DNA from: Cannabis sativa
Lineage: Eukaryota > Streptophyta > Magnoliopsida > Rosales > Cannabaceae
NCBI RefSeq assembly: GCF_029168945.1
Contig: NC_083605.1
Location: 3,727,280 to 3,791,279 of the forward strand
Direction: 5' to 3'
DNA length: 64,000 nt
The translations under genes and the position numbers were made by a program. Each line of letters starts with the position of its first letter. Positions within the stretch are counted from its first letter, which is position 1. Shown here one piece after another: positions 44,452 through 57,497 of this stretch. The notes beneath the pieces are model-generated. The model did no database searches and was not told the origin of the DNA. It saw nothing but the letters and a program-made list of their open reading frames with translations.

Positions 44452-46486
44452 AACAACATCAGCAGCTTCTGTATCAACAACAGCAACAACAGCAGTTACA
44501 GCAGCAACAACAACAGTTTCTACTACTCCAACAGCAACTCCACAAACAACAAGCCATTTCTCGCTTCCCTTCTAACATCGATGCCCACCTCCGCCCTCTC
44601 ACTCTCCGTCCCATTAACCCTAACCCTAACCCCATTAATAATAACCCTAATCCCACTCCCAACCCTAACCCTAACTCAACCCCCACGCCTGCTCCCAATC
44701 CCAATCCCAATTCTAATTCCAATCAGCAATCGCAGCAGAAAACTATCCGACCCGGAAACCAAGCGGAGCTCCAGATGGCTTACCAGGACGCCTGGCGTGT
44801 TTGCCACCCGGACTTCAAGCGCCCATTTTCCTCCCTCGAAGACGCCTGTGAGAGGTTCCTTTCTTTCTTTCTTCATTTTCATAACAACACTTTAATAATT
44901 GCTATGATTTGCTGAAAATGGTAAAGCTTTATATGTAAAGACTGTCCCTTTTTGTTATGGGTATTATTTATTTGGTATTTCAACTTTACTGTCAATCTGG
45001 AGGATGAGATATTGGAATTGGGAACTATGGGCCTCTTTGCTCTCATTACTATCCATCATAAACCTCAATTTTTTTCGCACTAGCTCTCAAATGATTTTAA
45101 CTCAAACAGATGAGGGTGTTTGTAAAAATAGGCAAAATAACTTTATAAAAAATGTTATTAGCAAAATAACTTTGTATTGTTGTAGAAACTACGATGAATT
45201 ACAGTGTGCGACCATAAACAACCATTATGGTTGTAAAATGACAATAGATTTGCACTGATCTTATGGTCACATAGAATAAATTAAGTGAGGTTATGTTGGA
45301 AATGTTAGAATTTGAAATATTTAGTTTGACAAATTTCTCAACGGTTATGATACTGCTGTGTAATAAATGTACACTCACTGAGATAAAATAGTAGGGTGTT
45401 ATGTTGTTAGCAAATTGTTATAATGCTGAATCTTATGCAGTTTACGAAATCGAAAACATGTAATGGGATCCTTGTCAGTTGTCTGTGTCGTCCATGTTCA
45501 TGTCATTGCCTTTGCATCAGTGTTTTGATACTTTTCTGCTTTTATCTGATCATTTGTTTTGAAAATTGTTTGATGATGATTTTATGTTTTACACGATAAC
45601 TCACTCAAACAGATGATACTTGCATGTGTAATAAATATACACCCGCTTAGATGATGATATTCCACGAACAGGTTATGTTGTTGGGAAATCTTTATGCTAC
45701 TGGAATCTTATGCAGTTTATGAAATTGAAACCATGTAATTGGATCCTTGTCAGTTGTCTGTGTCATCCATGTTCATGTCATTGCCATTACCTTGTGGTTC
45801 GATACTTTTATGTTTACTCAGCTCTAAGCATTATGTGCAGGTTATTGCCTTATCATGTGGTAGCTGATTACGAGGCGGAGGAAGATGATAGAATCCTTGA
45901 CTCTGATACAACAGGCCAACTGCCATCTCGCTCTCAGCAGTGGGATCACAATATATCTGTCAAAGTCGCAGAGTTTACAGCAACATTTGAGAAGCAGGCT
46001 CTGGCCTTCAACATTATCTCTCGCAAACGGGCTGTTGGGGAGTTCAGGTCTGAGGAGAGAATGATGATAGAGCAAGCTTTGTGCCAAGAGGAGAAACGGG
46101 CGTATTTGGAGTTGAAAAATGAGTTGGAATCAAGAGAGAAAGCTGGTCGGGAGGCTCACGAAGCTAAAATGCGAATGGCTGCCTTTGTTCAGGCAGAGCA
46201 AGCAAGGGCCGAGTCACAAGCTCACGCTGAAATGATGGCTCGAGGTCCAATAAGGTCAAATTCGCATAGTTCACAGGGCAATGATATTTCAAGTGGTCAT
46301 AATATGGGTGAGCAGGAACATGGAGTCAATACAGACGAGATGATCAATGGGTGGGGAAACAATTCTCAGAGAGATGAGAAGGAGCCTTCTGAAGATTTTT
46401 TGAATGATGAGGAGACCGATAATGGAGAAACAGGCACCCAGGATGGGTGGCGGGAAGTTGGGGAGTTTGATTTAAACTCAAGATAA
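44352..46486 (+). CDS. BRIP: GLTSCR1-domain SWI/SNF subunit, BRIP-like
   Basis: Two exons, 44352-44854 and 45841-46486, split inside an Arg codon (AG|G), giving 382 residues. The conserved block around the junction reads AYQDAWRVCHPDFKRPFSSL, then EDACER and LLPYHVVADYEAEEDD. That is the GLTSCR1/BICRA-type domain, which in Arabidopsis defines BRIP1/BRIP2, subunits of the BRAHMA-associated (BAS-class) chromatin remodeller. The N-terminus is Q/H-rich (about residues 9-75, coded by CAA/CAG runs), then Asn-Pro-rich (about 89-125). After the domain come a charged helical region (EEKRAYLELKNELESREKAG) and an acidic tail ending EVGEFDLNSR. The role is presumably as a nuclear scaffold; no enzyme motif. 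The 986-bp intron contains a direct duplication. A MITE lies 271 bp upstream. Confidence 0.9.
45340..45815 (+). repeat. Direct duplication within the BRIP-like intron
   Basis: GAATCTTATGCAGTTTA, ATGTAAT.GGATCCTTGTCAG, TTGTCTGTGT and CATCCATGTTCATGTCATTGCC-like text occurs at about 45425-45510 and again at about 45706-45790. Weaker similarity starts at TAATAAATRTACAC (45361 and 45631). The second copy includes the approach to the 3' splice site. Confidence 0.75.
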
Positions 46487-47911
46487 AAACTCTTGGTTAG
46501 TTTTAGTAATGATATGAGGGAGCAATGAAGAATGAATCTGCTTTGACATTGTAACTGTGAAAACCATTCTTCTTTTTTGTTTTGTTTGAGAGATTCATCC
46601 ACTAGCCAAAAAAAAAAAAAAGCATGGCTTTGGTCCAACTTTAATAGTTACTTATTTGGACTTAAGGATGATGTAGATTGTATAGTTTTAGCTTCGTAAT
46701 CACAAAATTACATGGAATTCTATATGTTTTTTTTCATCAAAAAGTTCTGATTTAAAATTAAAATTGATGATGAGTGATGCCTTGCTTCACTATTGGTGAA
46801 TTGAATTCATGCATAAGAACTTGGAGAAAACTAATTTATACGATATGGCCTACTGCATTTTCCTTCTCTTTAGATTTTCTCTCTATAGTAAAACCTTTGT
46901 AAAACCCTAAGTTTTCAATAATTTATCTTTCTTTCTCTATTAAGGTTATTTTATCTTAACAACACATAAAAGTATAAGTTTCATCTGCATTGTCAACTCA
47001 ATTACAAGTTCATTGAAAATTCATTCTAATTGACTAGTGCTTAGTTTTTCCGAACTAGGGTAATAACTTTCACTCTATTAAAAAACGTTCGTAGACTAAC
47101 CAATCCATATTACAACAAACTTTTACCTTAAGTAATCGAATCCCTTGATTAGGAATGCAAGATCCCCTTGTTTTGCTCGTTGAAATCTCTCAAAATGAAA
47201 ATTAGATCTGAAAACCTTTCGGATCTGTAACGTCAAGTCTTAGATGAAATTCCTTCAGCTATCGCAGCTTGACTTCAGAGCTTGCAGTAAAACTTTGAAC
47301 CACCTTCAATGGAATTTCTCGCAAGAACATAACACCACGAACTCCAAACACAACTTTGGAACATAATTTACCACACAAAAATAATAGCTGTTACATTTTT
47401 CTTGGGATTGTGCAAATTCATAACATCCTGTGATACATTATTCTTTTCCAGGACATCTTCATTAATGCATATGTATATAAATATTAATATATATGAAGTA
47501 TAAGGGCTAGCATTATAAACCATTATTCTTTCATTTGTGTTGGCCATGCAAGTATCAGAATTTAAACCAATTGATATGACTTACAATACACACAAACTAT
47601 TAATGAAATAAAGTGTATTTGAAGTAATTAAAACCAATTACCTGATTTTTCTTTTCCTCTTTTTTCAAGCGGAACAAACAAATTTTGAAAGCCAACTCAA
47701 TTCCAAACATTAACTTGTTTCACTCAAGTTCATGCTCAGCACCCATACAAAGTACAAACAGCTACAACAAATATATAACAAAACAAAAACAAAATCTAAA
47801 CTACGTATGTAATGTAATGTTAATGGAAATTATGGAATGGATTCTCGGAAATTTGGAATCTGAAAATCAAGAGATAACAACAAGCAAAGAATGCACAAAA
47901 TTGGGAGCTTC
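46487..47911. other. Intergenic between two convergent genes
   Basis: 3' flanks of the BRIP-like gene (an A13 run near 46608) and of the coiled-coil gene. No gene supported. Confidence 0.55.
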
Positions 47912-49778
47912 CTACAAAATGTTAAGGAGCTGTGAATCCAGTCTCTGCTGCAACTCCTTGATCTTCAACGAAAGCTCGGCCTTCTGCTCCTTGTAGCTCT
48001 GCAACAAGTAGTCTTTTCCTTCTATTACCTCTTTCAATTCTCCAATTTCCCTCTTCAGCATCTCAATCTTCTCAGCCCCGCCTCTTCCTTTCTCCGCTAC
48101 CTCGAGATTGCTTTCTCCATCGTGATACCCATTTGCATGACCATTTATGCACTCAGATGACCAACTCGGAACTGTGGAGGACTTGTCATTGGATTGTCCC
48201 ACACAGTGATCGGCTATGGCTTTCCTAAGTCTCTGAATTTCTCTTTCCGAATCAAACAGTTCCCTGTTTGCAGCATCAATCTGGGACTGCAAATGGGTTG
48301 AGTGTGCTAGCTGAGAATTAAATGAAGTCTGTAACTCAACAATCTGATCTTGCATCTCCAATATCATATCATCCCTTCTCTTCAGTTGCTGCCTTAGCTT
48401 GTGAATTACTTCCCGCTTGCTATAGACATCAGAGCCGGATTCTGAGACACATGGTGAATCTGAGCAGTTTGAATGGTGGTTAAAGGGCTTTGGAGGCAGC
48501 TCAAGTCGATCAGGAGAAGATGACCACATTACACCATTGTCTTTGTTAAACTCGGGACCTGGAACTGTCACCAAAGGCAGAGAACCATCAGGTTCGGTCA
48601 TCATCTGGTTATCTTGTTGGCATGAAAGGTCCATACCACCTCCTTTACCTGTTCCAAGAGCATTACTGAGGTTTAAGTTAACACCAACAAAAGAAAATAC
48701 ACTTAAACCATAAGAATGCAAAAAGGAAAATTGCCCCGAATCACAGCAACCTCCCAAAACAAAAACACAATGTTCGGATTGGAAAATCATAACACTAAAG
48801 AGTGACCCCGACTAAAAGAAGAAGATAAAAAGCATGAAAAATTATCAGATTCCTAAAACCAGCAGCTCATACTACGTCCCTATATTCGTTTGATGATTTT
48901 TTTATCTGCTTTCCTGTAAGCTTGCAATTTGTTATTTTGAGCCCAAAATGACTAAGAGCAATAGGCACTTATGAGTGAAAGTAAATGGGGCATCACTAGC
49001 AACAAATCCTGAAGCAAATAGGTGTTATAAACATCCCCAAGTTAAATATTCAGAAATATTCTAAGAAGTTTGTTAACATCCTACATATATCCCTATCTAA
49101 AAGCCTTTTGATTTTACGCGCGTTCGTATATAAATTCGAAATTAGACTTCTCGGTCATTACAAATAATGTTCTTTAAGTATGGATAGTAATTCTGAGTAT
49201 AGGTCCACTTAGTTATGGTCAACAAAATTATATTGTCTTACAACTTTCGAAAATAAACAACCAACACTATTGATTAACATCATTAGAGAAGGAAGTTTAA
49301 CACCATTAAATTATGCCAAAAAACTACATTAGCAGATATTAAAACTTAACTTCCAATTCCCTATATGATTGCAGAATATCCAAACACCCAAATATGCAAT
49401 TGAATTTGAAATAATAACAAACAACCAAATAGTAACGAGAATGAGTGTAAATAAAGGATAATCAGTAAAAATAACAAAGAAAACAAAACCTGATAAGCAA
49501 TTGAAACAAGTGGCATCATGATCTTCAGTAAAGGTATAGAGATTTGAGTGGGTAGGGCAACGTGAGGAGGAGGAGGATTTCCTTCTTTCAGAAAATTTTG
49601 CATTTTTAGGAGCAGGTCTGAAAGTGTTGTTGGGATTGTTGTCAATAGCTTGCTTGAGCTTGTAACCAAGGCGAATTGATAAGGTACTTAACAACGCACC
49701 CCCAGCAATGAGTACCCAATTGGGGCCATCTCCCTGAAAAGACCTAGAAGAAGAAGAAGCACTTGTTTTGGGTTTCAT
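47912..49778 (-). CDS. Uncharacterised membrane-anchored coiled-coil protein
   Basis: Two exons, 49778-49490 and 48648-47912, joined in phase 1 (GG|T at a Gly codon), total 341 residues. N-terminus: MKPKTSASSSSRSFQ, then a moderately hydrophobic segment WVLIAGGALLSTLSIRLGYK (21-40) that may anchor the protein, a basic region (FSERRKSSSSSR), and a possible metal site CPTHSNLYTF..ATCFNC (C.xH..C..C). Exon 2 starts KGGGMDLSCQQ, has a Ser/Pro-rich stretch (SNCSDSPCVSESGSD) and then long heptad-like helices (EVIHKLRQQLKRRDDMILEM; AEKIEMLKREIGELKEVIEG) to LLNIL. I do not know the family name; it looks plant-conserved and structural. The 841-bp intron has one plausible acceptor (GGAACAG|GT). Confidence 0.85.
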
Positions 49779-52772
49779 TTTCGAAAAGGAAAGCTACCCA
49801 GCTCAACTATGGGGTTCAAGAACTGACATTGGCAATGGCAATGGCAATGGCAATACACCATACAATACTAATAATTCCATTACAATCTTCTACATATTAT
49901 CTATACCAAACTGCATATACACACAGACACAGACAAAGAATTTTGAGAATTGATAGAAGAAAAGCAAAAGGGAATAGAAGAGAATTAGGGTTGAAGAAAC
50001 TGGAAAAAGTTTATTACTTTACCAAATGAATTTGAATATTTAATATGGAATGGAAATGGGGTTTTGGTTTTACTTTCTCAAAGATGAAAATAATTCGGTT
50101 AGAGATTCGTTCCGAAATTGGAGCACCACAAACTAACCCTAACCTCACTCCTCACTCCTCACTCCTCACTCTTCACTCTTCTTCTTTCTTCTTCTTTCTT
50201 CTTCTCTAATGGGGCTTTTGGTTTCGTTGCCACCAATACAAATTGCAATACAATATCTAAAATTGAATTGAGTTGGATTTCGTTTCTACCTTTTTATTTT
50301 TTTATTTTTTTTAATAAACATTGAAATTTTATCAATGAAAATAATTATGATTTTTGCTTCTTGTCGTTAAAAATTCTCTCAGTACTATTGAGATAATTGG
50401 ATTTAAGAATTTTAAGATTATAATTTTGTAAATGTGAAAGTTCGAAAAACATAATTTAGTAGATATTAAAGCCTGAGATACATGATTTAGTATATAAACA
50501 ATTTACTAAAATTGAATAAAATTGGACAAATGTCCTTAAATTTAATAATCTCAATAGTTCTAGGAAAATTTTTACGGGCTAGAAAAAGTGGTCATGATAT
50601 ATTACATGTCAAAGTTTATGAGATAAAAATCATAATTAACCTAACTAAAATAATAGGAGCATTGCTATGGGGGACACTATGAGGTGACACTTTATAATTA
50701 GTTAATGGTTCTCTATAATCTTTATTAAAGTAAAATATGTAGAATCCGATATTAAATTGCACTGGTAGCAATATTACATATCACAAGGGTACTAGACACC
50801 ATGAGTGCCCTTTAGCATTTCTCAAATAACAGTATGCGAGATATCTTCCCATTGGAGACATGATCAAAATTAGAATTAGAAAAATGAGTCAAATAATCAG
50901 TCATCTAATTCCCAGATCGTTTGACCAAAAAAATTAAAATAAAATTAGATGAAAAAGGTTGGAGCATCACAGTTAACCTAAGAACTCATATATTCTGTTT
51001 TATCCATTGCTCAAAAGACACAACAATACAAATTATTGTAGCAGGTTCATTCAATCTCGTAGCTTGAGTACTTAACTATTGTGTAAGGTACGTAACTACA
51101 TTACTAACGTTCCCTTCAGTAGCAAAGAACTTGTTATTTCTAACCACTAACAACGATTTGATGATGAGTCATTGAAGAACAAAGAAGAACCAACAATAAA
51201 ACAAAACTATGTCACACAGACTAGACTAAAACACTCAAAACTATGTCATAGAGATAAAATAAAAACACTCAAAACTATATCACAAATACAAGACTAAAAC
51301 ACTCAAAACTATATCAAAGAGACGATACTAGTCGCAATAGCAAAAATTAAATTATAGTAGCAAATACAATCCCAACCAAACCACGTTTAAGTCCAAAAAA
51401 AGTCGGTGGGCCTGACCAGAGTAAAAAGATAACATCCGATAGCTAAAATTCTTTCAAAAAAAAAATAAATAAATAAATAAAAATCTTGGACAAAAGCATT
51501 CATTTATTTATTTATTTGTCTTAACATACTTTCATCATCTGAATTGTAAAAATTGATTTTTTTTTTCATGTTGTTTCCTTCCTTCTAATAAATTAACAAA
51601 AAATAGATATATTGAATATCATTTCCTATGTATGATTTTCTTTTGTTTATAAGGTATAGGGAAATTAGCCAAATTAAAATAAATGTGGGGTTATTAGGAT
51701 TAAGAGGCATTGGCAGAAGTAGATTGGATTGGGCCCTATCTAGTATCTATTCCCCTTTCTTTATTAGTGTCTTTCTTTTGTCCTTTTAATTAATTAAAGA
51801 GTAAAGAGTGAGAAAGAGAAATCCTCCTATATTCATAGTGTTGTGTCTAATTTCTGTTCTCTACCTACTCTCCAATTTGGGGGCTATCATGAATCTATTC
51901 TACAAATTTTAATAAGTTGAAAGCCATTGTCCCCCAAATCACACACAATTACATACTATTACTATTTAAGTATTCTCATAGATATAGATAATAGTTATAG
52001 AAAGTTATACAATAAGAAAATGATTTTAATCAACCAAGTTAATACAACCAACAAACCTAACTATTACAGTGTCAAATTAACACATATTTGTAGTCAAAAT
52101 TTTAAAATCACAATAAGATAACTTTCTATGCTTTATATTGTGTAATCTATACAAAATTAATTTTTTTCTTATCTTCATGTATTTAACAAAATATGAAAAA
52201 TCATAATAAAAAATACTTATTTTTATTCCTCCATAAGTAATAGACTATAAAAGAGCATAAATTGCATTGAAATATTCATTTCTTCAATTTTAAAATGAAA
52301 TAGTCATTCCGAAAAATCATTTTATTGGAATGATATTCTAGTATTTTAAAATGCAACCAAACAAATAAATAAAATAAAAATTATTTTCTTTTCATTTCAT
52401 CACCTCCAACCTAACACTATCTTAGATATTAAGCACTATTGGTGTGCTCTAAGCCTCTAACAATTCTCAACTATTACTATCATTGGACAAATGAAATGAA
52501 AGTCTAGTACACTTCTAAATTATTCTACTTTCAAAAGGAAAAGGAAAAAGAAAAGGAAAAGAAAATGGTGCATTGCATTGCATGTGTATTGTGTGGGAGT
52601 GTTGAGTGTGGTGTGGGAAACCTTGGTTGGGTTTTGTTTTCTCCATTTCAAAAATATGTAATTTTAGAATAACAATGATAATAATTCATCTGAATAGTCA
52701 TAAAAATCATAGTGATAGTTCTGTAGTTATCCCATTCCCTAAATAATAATAATTTTTTCTTTTTGATAGAGA
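49779..52772. other. Intergenic with simple repeats
   Basis: Starts with the promoter/5' side of the coiled-coil gene (GGCAAT)n near 49830-49853 and CTCACTC-type repeats at 50145-50180. The rest is AT-rich with repeated AAAACACTCAAAACTAT units at 51228-51312 and an inverted AAATAAATAAATAAATAAA / ATTTATTTATTTATTTGT pair at 51467-51520. No gene supported. Confidence 0.6.
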
Positions 52773-55016
52773 TTAGGATGATGAGGAAAGAGGAGGTTTG
52801 CGACATGTGATGATGGAGAATTTGATGACACCCTTCTTGAATCCTTCTATCATCAATGGCATTGCCAATGCTCCTTTTATTGTTTTCATTCCTAAACAAA
52901 CACAACACAACACAACAAACAACATCAATCATCTATAGTAACAAACAATCTTCCATTTTAACATGAGTCCTTAAACTCTTTCGGTTTTTTTGTAGCTTCT
53001 GCCAAAAGGACTTTAATTTACTCACAAAACATATTTTTTAATGATCTTCATATAATAGTTATCGAAACAGTAAAAATAAACGGAAGTAGAAATTTATTAG
53101 TATTGGTTACCAGCGCGCAAAAGAGAGGTGAAGCCCTTCCAAGTGAGGGCGGATTTTATGACAGCAGGCCAGAAAGGAGCAACATTTGCAGACCAATCTG
53201 CTGATTTGATATCCTGTTTATAATGTTAATTTGTTAGTTAAGAGATGAATGAATGAGTAACATTCTTTTGTTTTGTTATAAATTTATATAAAAGGGATTT
53301 TGATTTAAGACCTCAAGAGAGTGGGATTGAAGCAATTTGACATAGTGAGCTGTGGAACACCAAGCAGGAAGATAGAAAGCATCACATATCTTTTTGAGTA
53401 AATTCTGTTCCCACTCTTGCAATGACTCCTCTCCTTCCTCAAGATCTCTATGACACCATGTCACTATTATGATTCTCCCTCCTGGGGCTGCAACTCTAAC
53501 CAATTCACTCACAAACTGCACACTCACATTGGTTACTAGTTAAGTACATAATTATGAGTTAGTTGTTTATACAATTAATTAAGATTTAAGACATGCCTTT
53601 TGTTTGTCAGGCATGTGTTCTCCACTCTCCATGGACCAAACAAGATCAAATTTCCCATCTTCAAATGGTTGTTCCAATGCATCTGCCACTTGGAATGATA
53701 CCTGCCAATCATTTCAACTAATTATTCGTAGGAAGTGAAACACAAAGGGGTTTTTCTTGTTAAATTAAGGACATATCATACTCATCAACAGTGTTGTTGT
53801 CTACTTGTGTCTCAGTTACGTACAAATATATGTATAGTACCTATCTTATCATTTAGTAGTATAATTTGAGTATAAAGCAATGAGAATGAGGTGATATTAA
53901 TAAATGATAAGAAAACCAAACACAAATAAGGGAAAGGGGGGGAAACAAACAATTTACGGGTGGCAATTCGTGTTTGTGAGTCATTCATGTCGTGTCGAGA
54001 CTTATGTATAATAAGTGTATGCTCGACTCGAACACAACCCGCTTAATAAACGGAAAAATGAAACCCGAACATATCCTGTTCATAAACTGGTCGATAACAC
54101 GTCCCGTGTAACCTGTTTATAATCACATTTTGTTTAAACATGTGAACTGATAACACGTTTATAATCCATATATAATCGGTTAAAATACTAAAATAACTTT
54201 AAATGTTAACCATGTCAACCTGAACACAACCCGTTTATTAAATGAAATAAACAAGTCAACCCGAACACGATCCCATAGAACCAAACACAAATTATGGAAA
54301 GGGGGAAACAAGCAATTGGTGTGGTGTTTGTGTTGTGTTTGTGTCACAAGAAAGAAAAGAGAAAGGAAAATAAGTAATTTGCAATCACACAAAGTCTATC
54401 AGCAACAACAAAAATGACAGGTGTAGATTACTTTATGGGCCAATCCTTGAGCAAAAGCAAGTTGGTTGGCCCTTTGAGCTTGGACAGGACTGAGAGTGAT
54501 ACCCTCACACTTGGCATTAAATTTGTTAGCCAAATATCTGGAACTCCCTCCAATCCCACAACCCACATCCACAACCTCCATATCATCATCACCACCACTG
54601 GTCATTCCTGCAAATCTGAGGGCTTCCTCAATCATTCGAATCTGGGCAGTTGTGTGATCTGAGAGTGACACTTGGGTTGAATCAGGGTCGTAGAAACCAT
54701 GGTGCATATGGTCTCCCCAAATATTCTCCCATAAACTGGATGACTCATCGTAAAATTCAGCTATACCCTTTTGAAGCTGCTTCCACACACTACTATTACT
54801 ATTACTATTGTTGTTGTTAGATATAGAAGATGATGATGAAGAATCAACAGCCTCCATGGTGAAGGTGAATATGGATCTTCTTTGAGGGGTGATGAGTTTA
54901 ATCTTATTGAAGGGTGAGATTGATGAGATTGGGTTTGGGTGAAATCTTGAGTGGCACGTGGGACTTAAACTTAAACTCAAAGTTGGAGAAGAGATTGTTC
55001 TTGTGGTACTCATCAT
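52773..55016 (-). CDS. VTE4: Tocopherol O-methyltransferase (gamma-TMT), plastidial
   Basis: SAM-dependent enzyme that methylates gamma- and delta-tocopherol to alpha- and beta-tocopherol in plastids, the last step of vitamin E synthesis. Five exons: 55016-54432, 53701-53597, 53515-53312, 53213-53111 and 52891-52773 (1,116 nt, 371 aa from the first ATG; a second ATG follows immediately). The first 50 or so residues are Ser/Thr-rich and basic, a plausible transit peptide (MMSTTRTISSPTLSLSLSPT). The core has IAEFYDESSSLWENIWGDHM, motif I VDVGCGIGGSSRYLA (149-163), ITLSPVQAQRAN, then SMESGEHMPDK and APGGRIIIVTWCHRDL, and it ends with the family-typical AMPLMIEGFKKGVIKF, then ITCRKP. Intron 2 uses a GC donor (AAG|GCATGT). 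Intron 1 carries a repeat insertion. Confidence 0.96.
53900..54315. repeat. Insertion-like segment in VTE4 intron 1 flanked by a 40-bp duplication
   Basis: Between AACCAAACACAAATAAGGGA (about 53913) and AACCAAACACAAATTATGGA (about 54280) lies sequence rich in CCCGAACAC / GTGTTCGGGT-type words, beginning CGGGTGGCAATTCGTGTTTG. The interior resembles degenerate hAT-like MITEs of plants, but the flanking repeat is about 40 bp, far longer than a transposition target duplication. Confidence 0.55.
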
Positions 55017-56629
55017 GGCTCTGTCCTCTCTCCTGTATTATTATATGTGTAAAAAATTATTGTATTTTGTATACAACAATAAAATAAACATCACCCACAT
55101 AATAAAATAATGACTAATTTAATTACGTGAATATAATAGTGAAGTGTCGGAAGGTATTTTTCAAGACATATCATCATCACCAATAACAATATCTCAATAG
55201 TACAATAATACAATGAGAATAGCAAAATACAAGTTACAACCTTCTTCTCTGTCCTCTGTCCTCTGCAACAATCACAACCACAACCACCTTTCTTTCTTAC
55301 TTTTCTTTTTCTTTATTGGTTAATTTATTATTTCATATCCTTTTCAGATTCCCTCTCCCAATGTATCTCTTCCTCCCTTTCTCCTTTTTATTTTTTAAAA
55401 ATGGTAAGAGCACTAAGAATTTAATATTGAGTCTCACTTATTTTAATTTAATAAAAATTATGATAACAAATTATAAGACGACATTTCATAATGGAGCTAG
55501 ACAATTTGATACCCATAGTAATGCTCTTTATTTTATGTTTCTTTCTCAATTTTAGACCTAATAATAATATCTCTTCCATTAATTTTTTTTTTTAAAAAAA
55601 ATACAAAATGCCTTTTAATATCAATTTTTTTTTTTATTAGAAGTGTCTTTACACCCCTACACACCTCAATACCCTTTAAATGATCACTTTAGGCTAGATT
55701 AGCTAGCAAGCTAGCCTCTCATTAGTTATGGTAGATACTTGATTTTTAATATTATTAACTAAAGAATATTAAAATAAAAACACATACATAACTACCATCC
55801 AATCTAATTAGAATATGACAATTGACATCCACAATTGCACATCCAACCTTTCACAATTGAATTAGATTGGATTAATTCGGTGTAATTTTTGGATTTGGAG
55901 GTTTTAATCATGGGATATCATATATTAGTGAATTAGTGACATGTTAGAGTTGCTTGAAACTTGTATATCAATATCATATACTCACTATTTTGAGTTAATG
56001 CATAATTACAACACCACCACATGATGACATTAAAATTAGTGATATAAATATAATCAATAGAGTTAAGATGACTCGTTTTTTGAAACTGAGTGGAAATAAT
56101 TTTTGTTTGTTTGTATGTTTATACTTTTATTTGTTATATGCTACTGTAATTTTGCCTGCATTTCTTTGTTTGTTTGTAATGATCATCATATCCATACCTA
56201 CCTTCCATGCAAAACTTAATTAGTTGGTAGCAAAATCAGGATGAAAACGACAAAGTGGGACATGGAGTAATGTAAGTTGTCAGTCAAATAATACACATGG
56301 AGTAATGTAACTTAAAAGCCCTAAATAATCATGTTTTAGGTTAGCAAAAGATGAGCTGACTAGTGAGACAGTGACTACTACTACTTACTATCACTAATCA
56401 TGATGATGATGATGATGATGATGATGAATGATTAGAGGAATTAGGAGAGGTGGTCCTTCTCAAAACTTTTTCTTTATTACTTCCTCATTGTTTCTTCTCA
56501 TATCATATTCAGTCAGATGTCTAATATGCTAATGGTGTAGATTAGATTATTGGAAGAGAAAATATACAAATGCAAATATCACAAGCAATTGCAGGCAAGA
56601 CTTTTATTGCAGGGAATTAAATTGCACAA
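55017..56629. other. Intergenic with ATG microsatellite
   Basis: VTE4 upstream region, then AT-rich DNA with a (GAT)n run at about 56399-56427. No gene supported. Confidence 0.6.
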
Positions 56630-57395
56630 TAGAAAAAGATAAAGCACTCAATAGTCATTACATCATTGTTAGCTACCCTAAAAACTTGATCTTTCTTCAG
56701 TGAAGGTGATCCATCAGCTTGGATTTACTTCATCATCATTTAGAGAACCTGAAACTCACTTAACACCAACAACTTTGGCTCAATTCAAAATAATGAATAA
56801 AGAGGAACCAGAGTCAATTCATGTCAATAATCAAATATAACAAAATGAAGCAAAGATTCATATACCATGATATTCTCTAATGGGGATCAAAATGCAGATC
56901 AACATAACTACTATAACTACCTATGCAAGACAGCAACAGCGATAGTGCTTGTGTTGTGTAGCATAATTAAAAACAGTAAACAATGATAGATTCCATGTAA
57001 TGACTATGAATGGAAAAAACATTCATTACATCATTGTAACTCGATCTTCAGTGAAGGCGATCGATCAGCTTGGATTTACTTTGCATAATGATCTCATCAT
57101 CTAGAGAACCTGAAACTCATTTAACACCAACAACTTTAGCTCAATTAAAAACAATGAATAAAGAGGAAACAGAGTAGATTCATGTCAATTACCAAATATA
57201 ACCAAAACAAGCAAAGAATGATTCTAATGGGGATCAAACTATGATGCCCCTTTTCTTTTTTATATAATTTAATTTCATAATTCAGATCAACATAACATAA
57301 TTACTATAACTATACAAGACAACAACAGTGATAGTGCTTGTATAGCATAATTAAAAACAGTAAACAATGATATATATGAAAATGGTGCTACTCCT
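56630..57395. repeat. Two-copy direct duplication downstream of the glycosyltransferase gene
   Basis: About 370 bp occurs twice (about 56630-57000 and 57010-57395). Shared landmarks in order are CATTACATCATTGT, CAGCTTGGATTTACTT, GAACCTGAAACTCA.TTAACACC, AATGAATAAAGAGGAA, TCTAATGGGGATCAAA, GATAGTGCTTGT and TAGCATAATTAAAAACAGTA. Copy 2 has a small T-rich insertion. It probably affects the 3' UTR or downstream region of the gene at 57.5 kb. Confidence 0.85.
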
Positions 57396-57497
57396 ACCCT
57401 AGTAAGAACTACACTCAACTCCATATAAACACAATCAATTCACACAAGATTGAAAATTAAATGAATCCACTTTAATAATAAATAGATAAATAAAAAT

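Noticed and set aside
44620..44700. Interstitial telomeric repeat
   Set aside because: The CCCTAA-like runs are imperfect, short and lie in a coding exon, so codon repetition explains them.
44258..44722. Ser/Thr-rich plus-strand frame and Gly/Leu-rich minus-strand frame at the BRIP-like exon
   Set aside because: Alternate-frame readings of CAA and CCCTAA repeats; the annotated frame joins the conserved domain.
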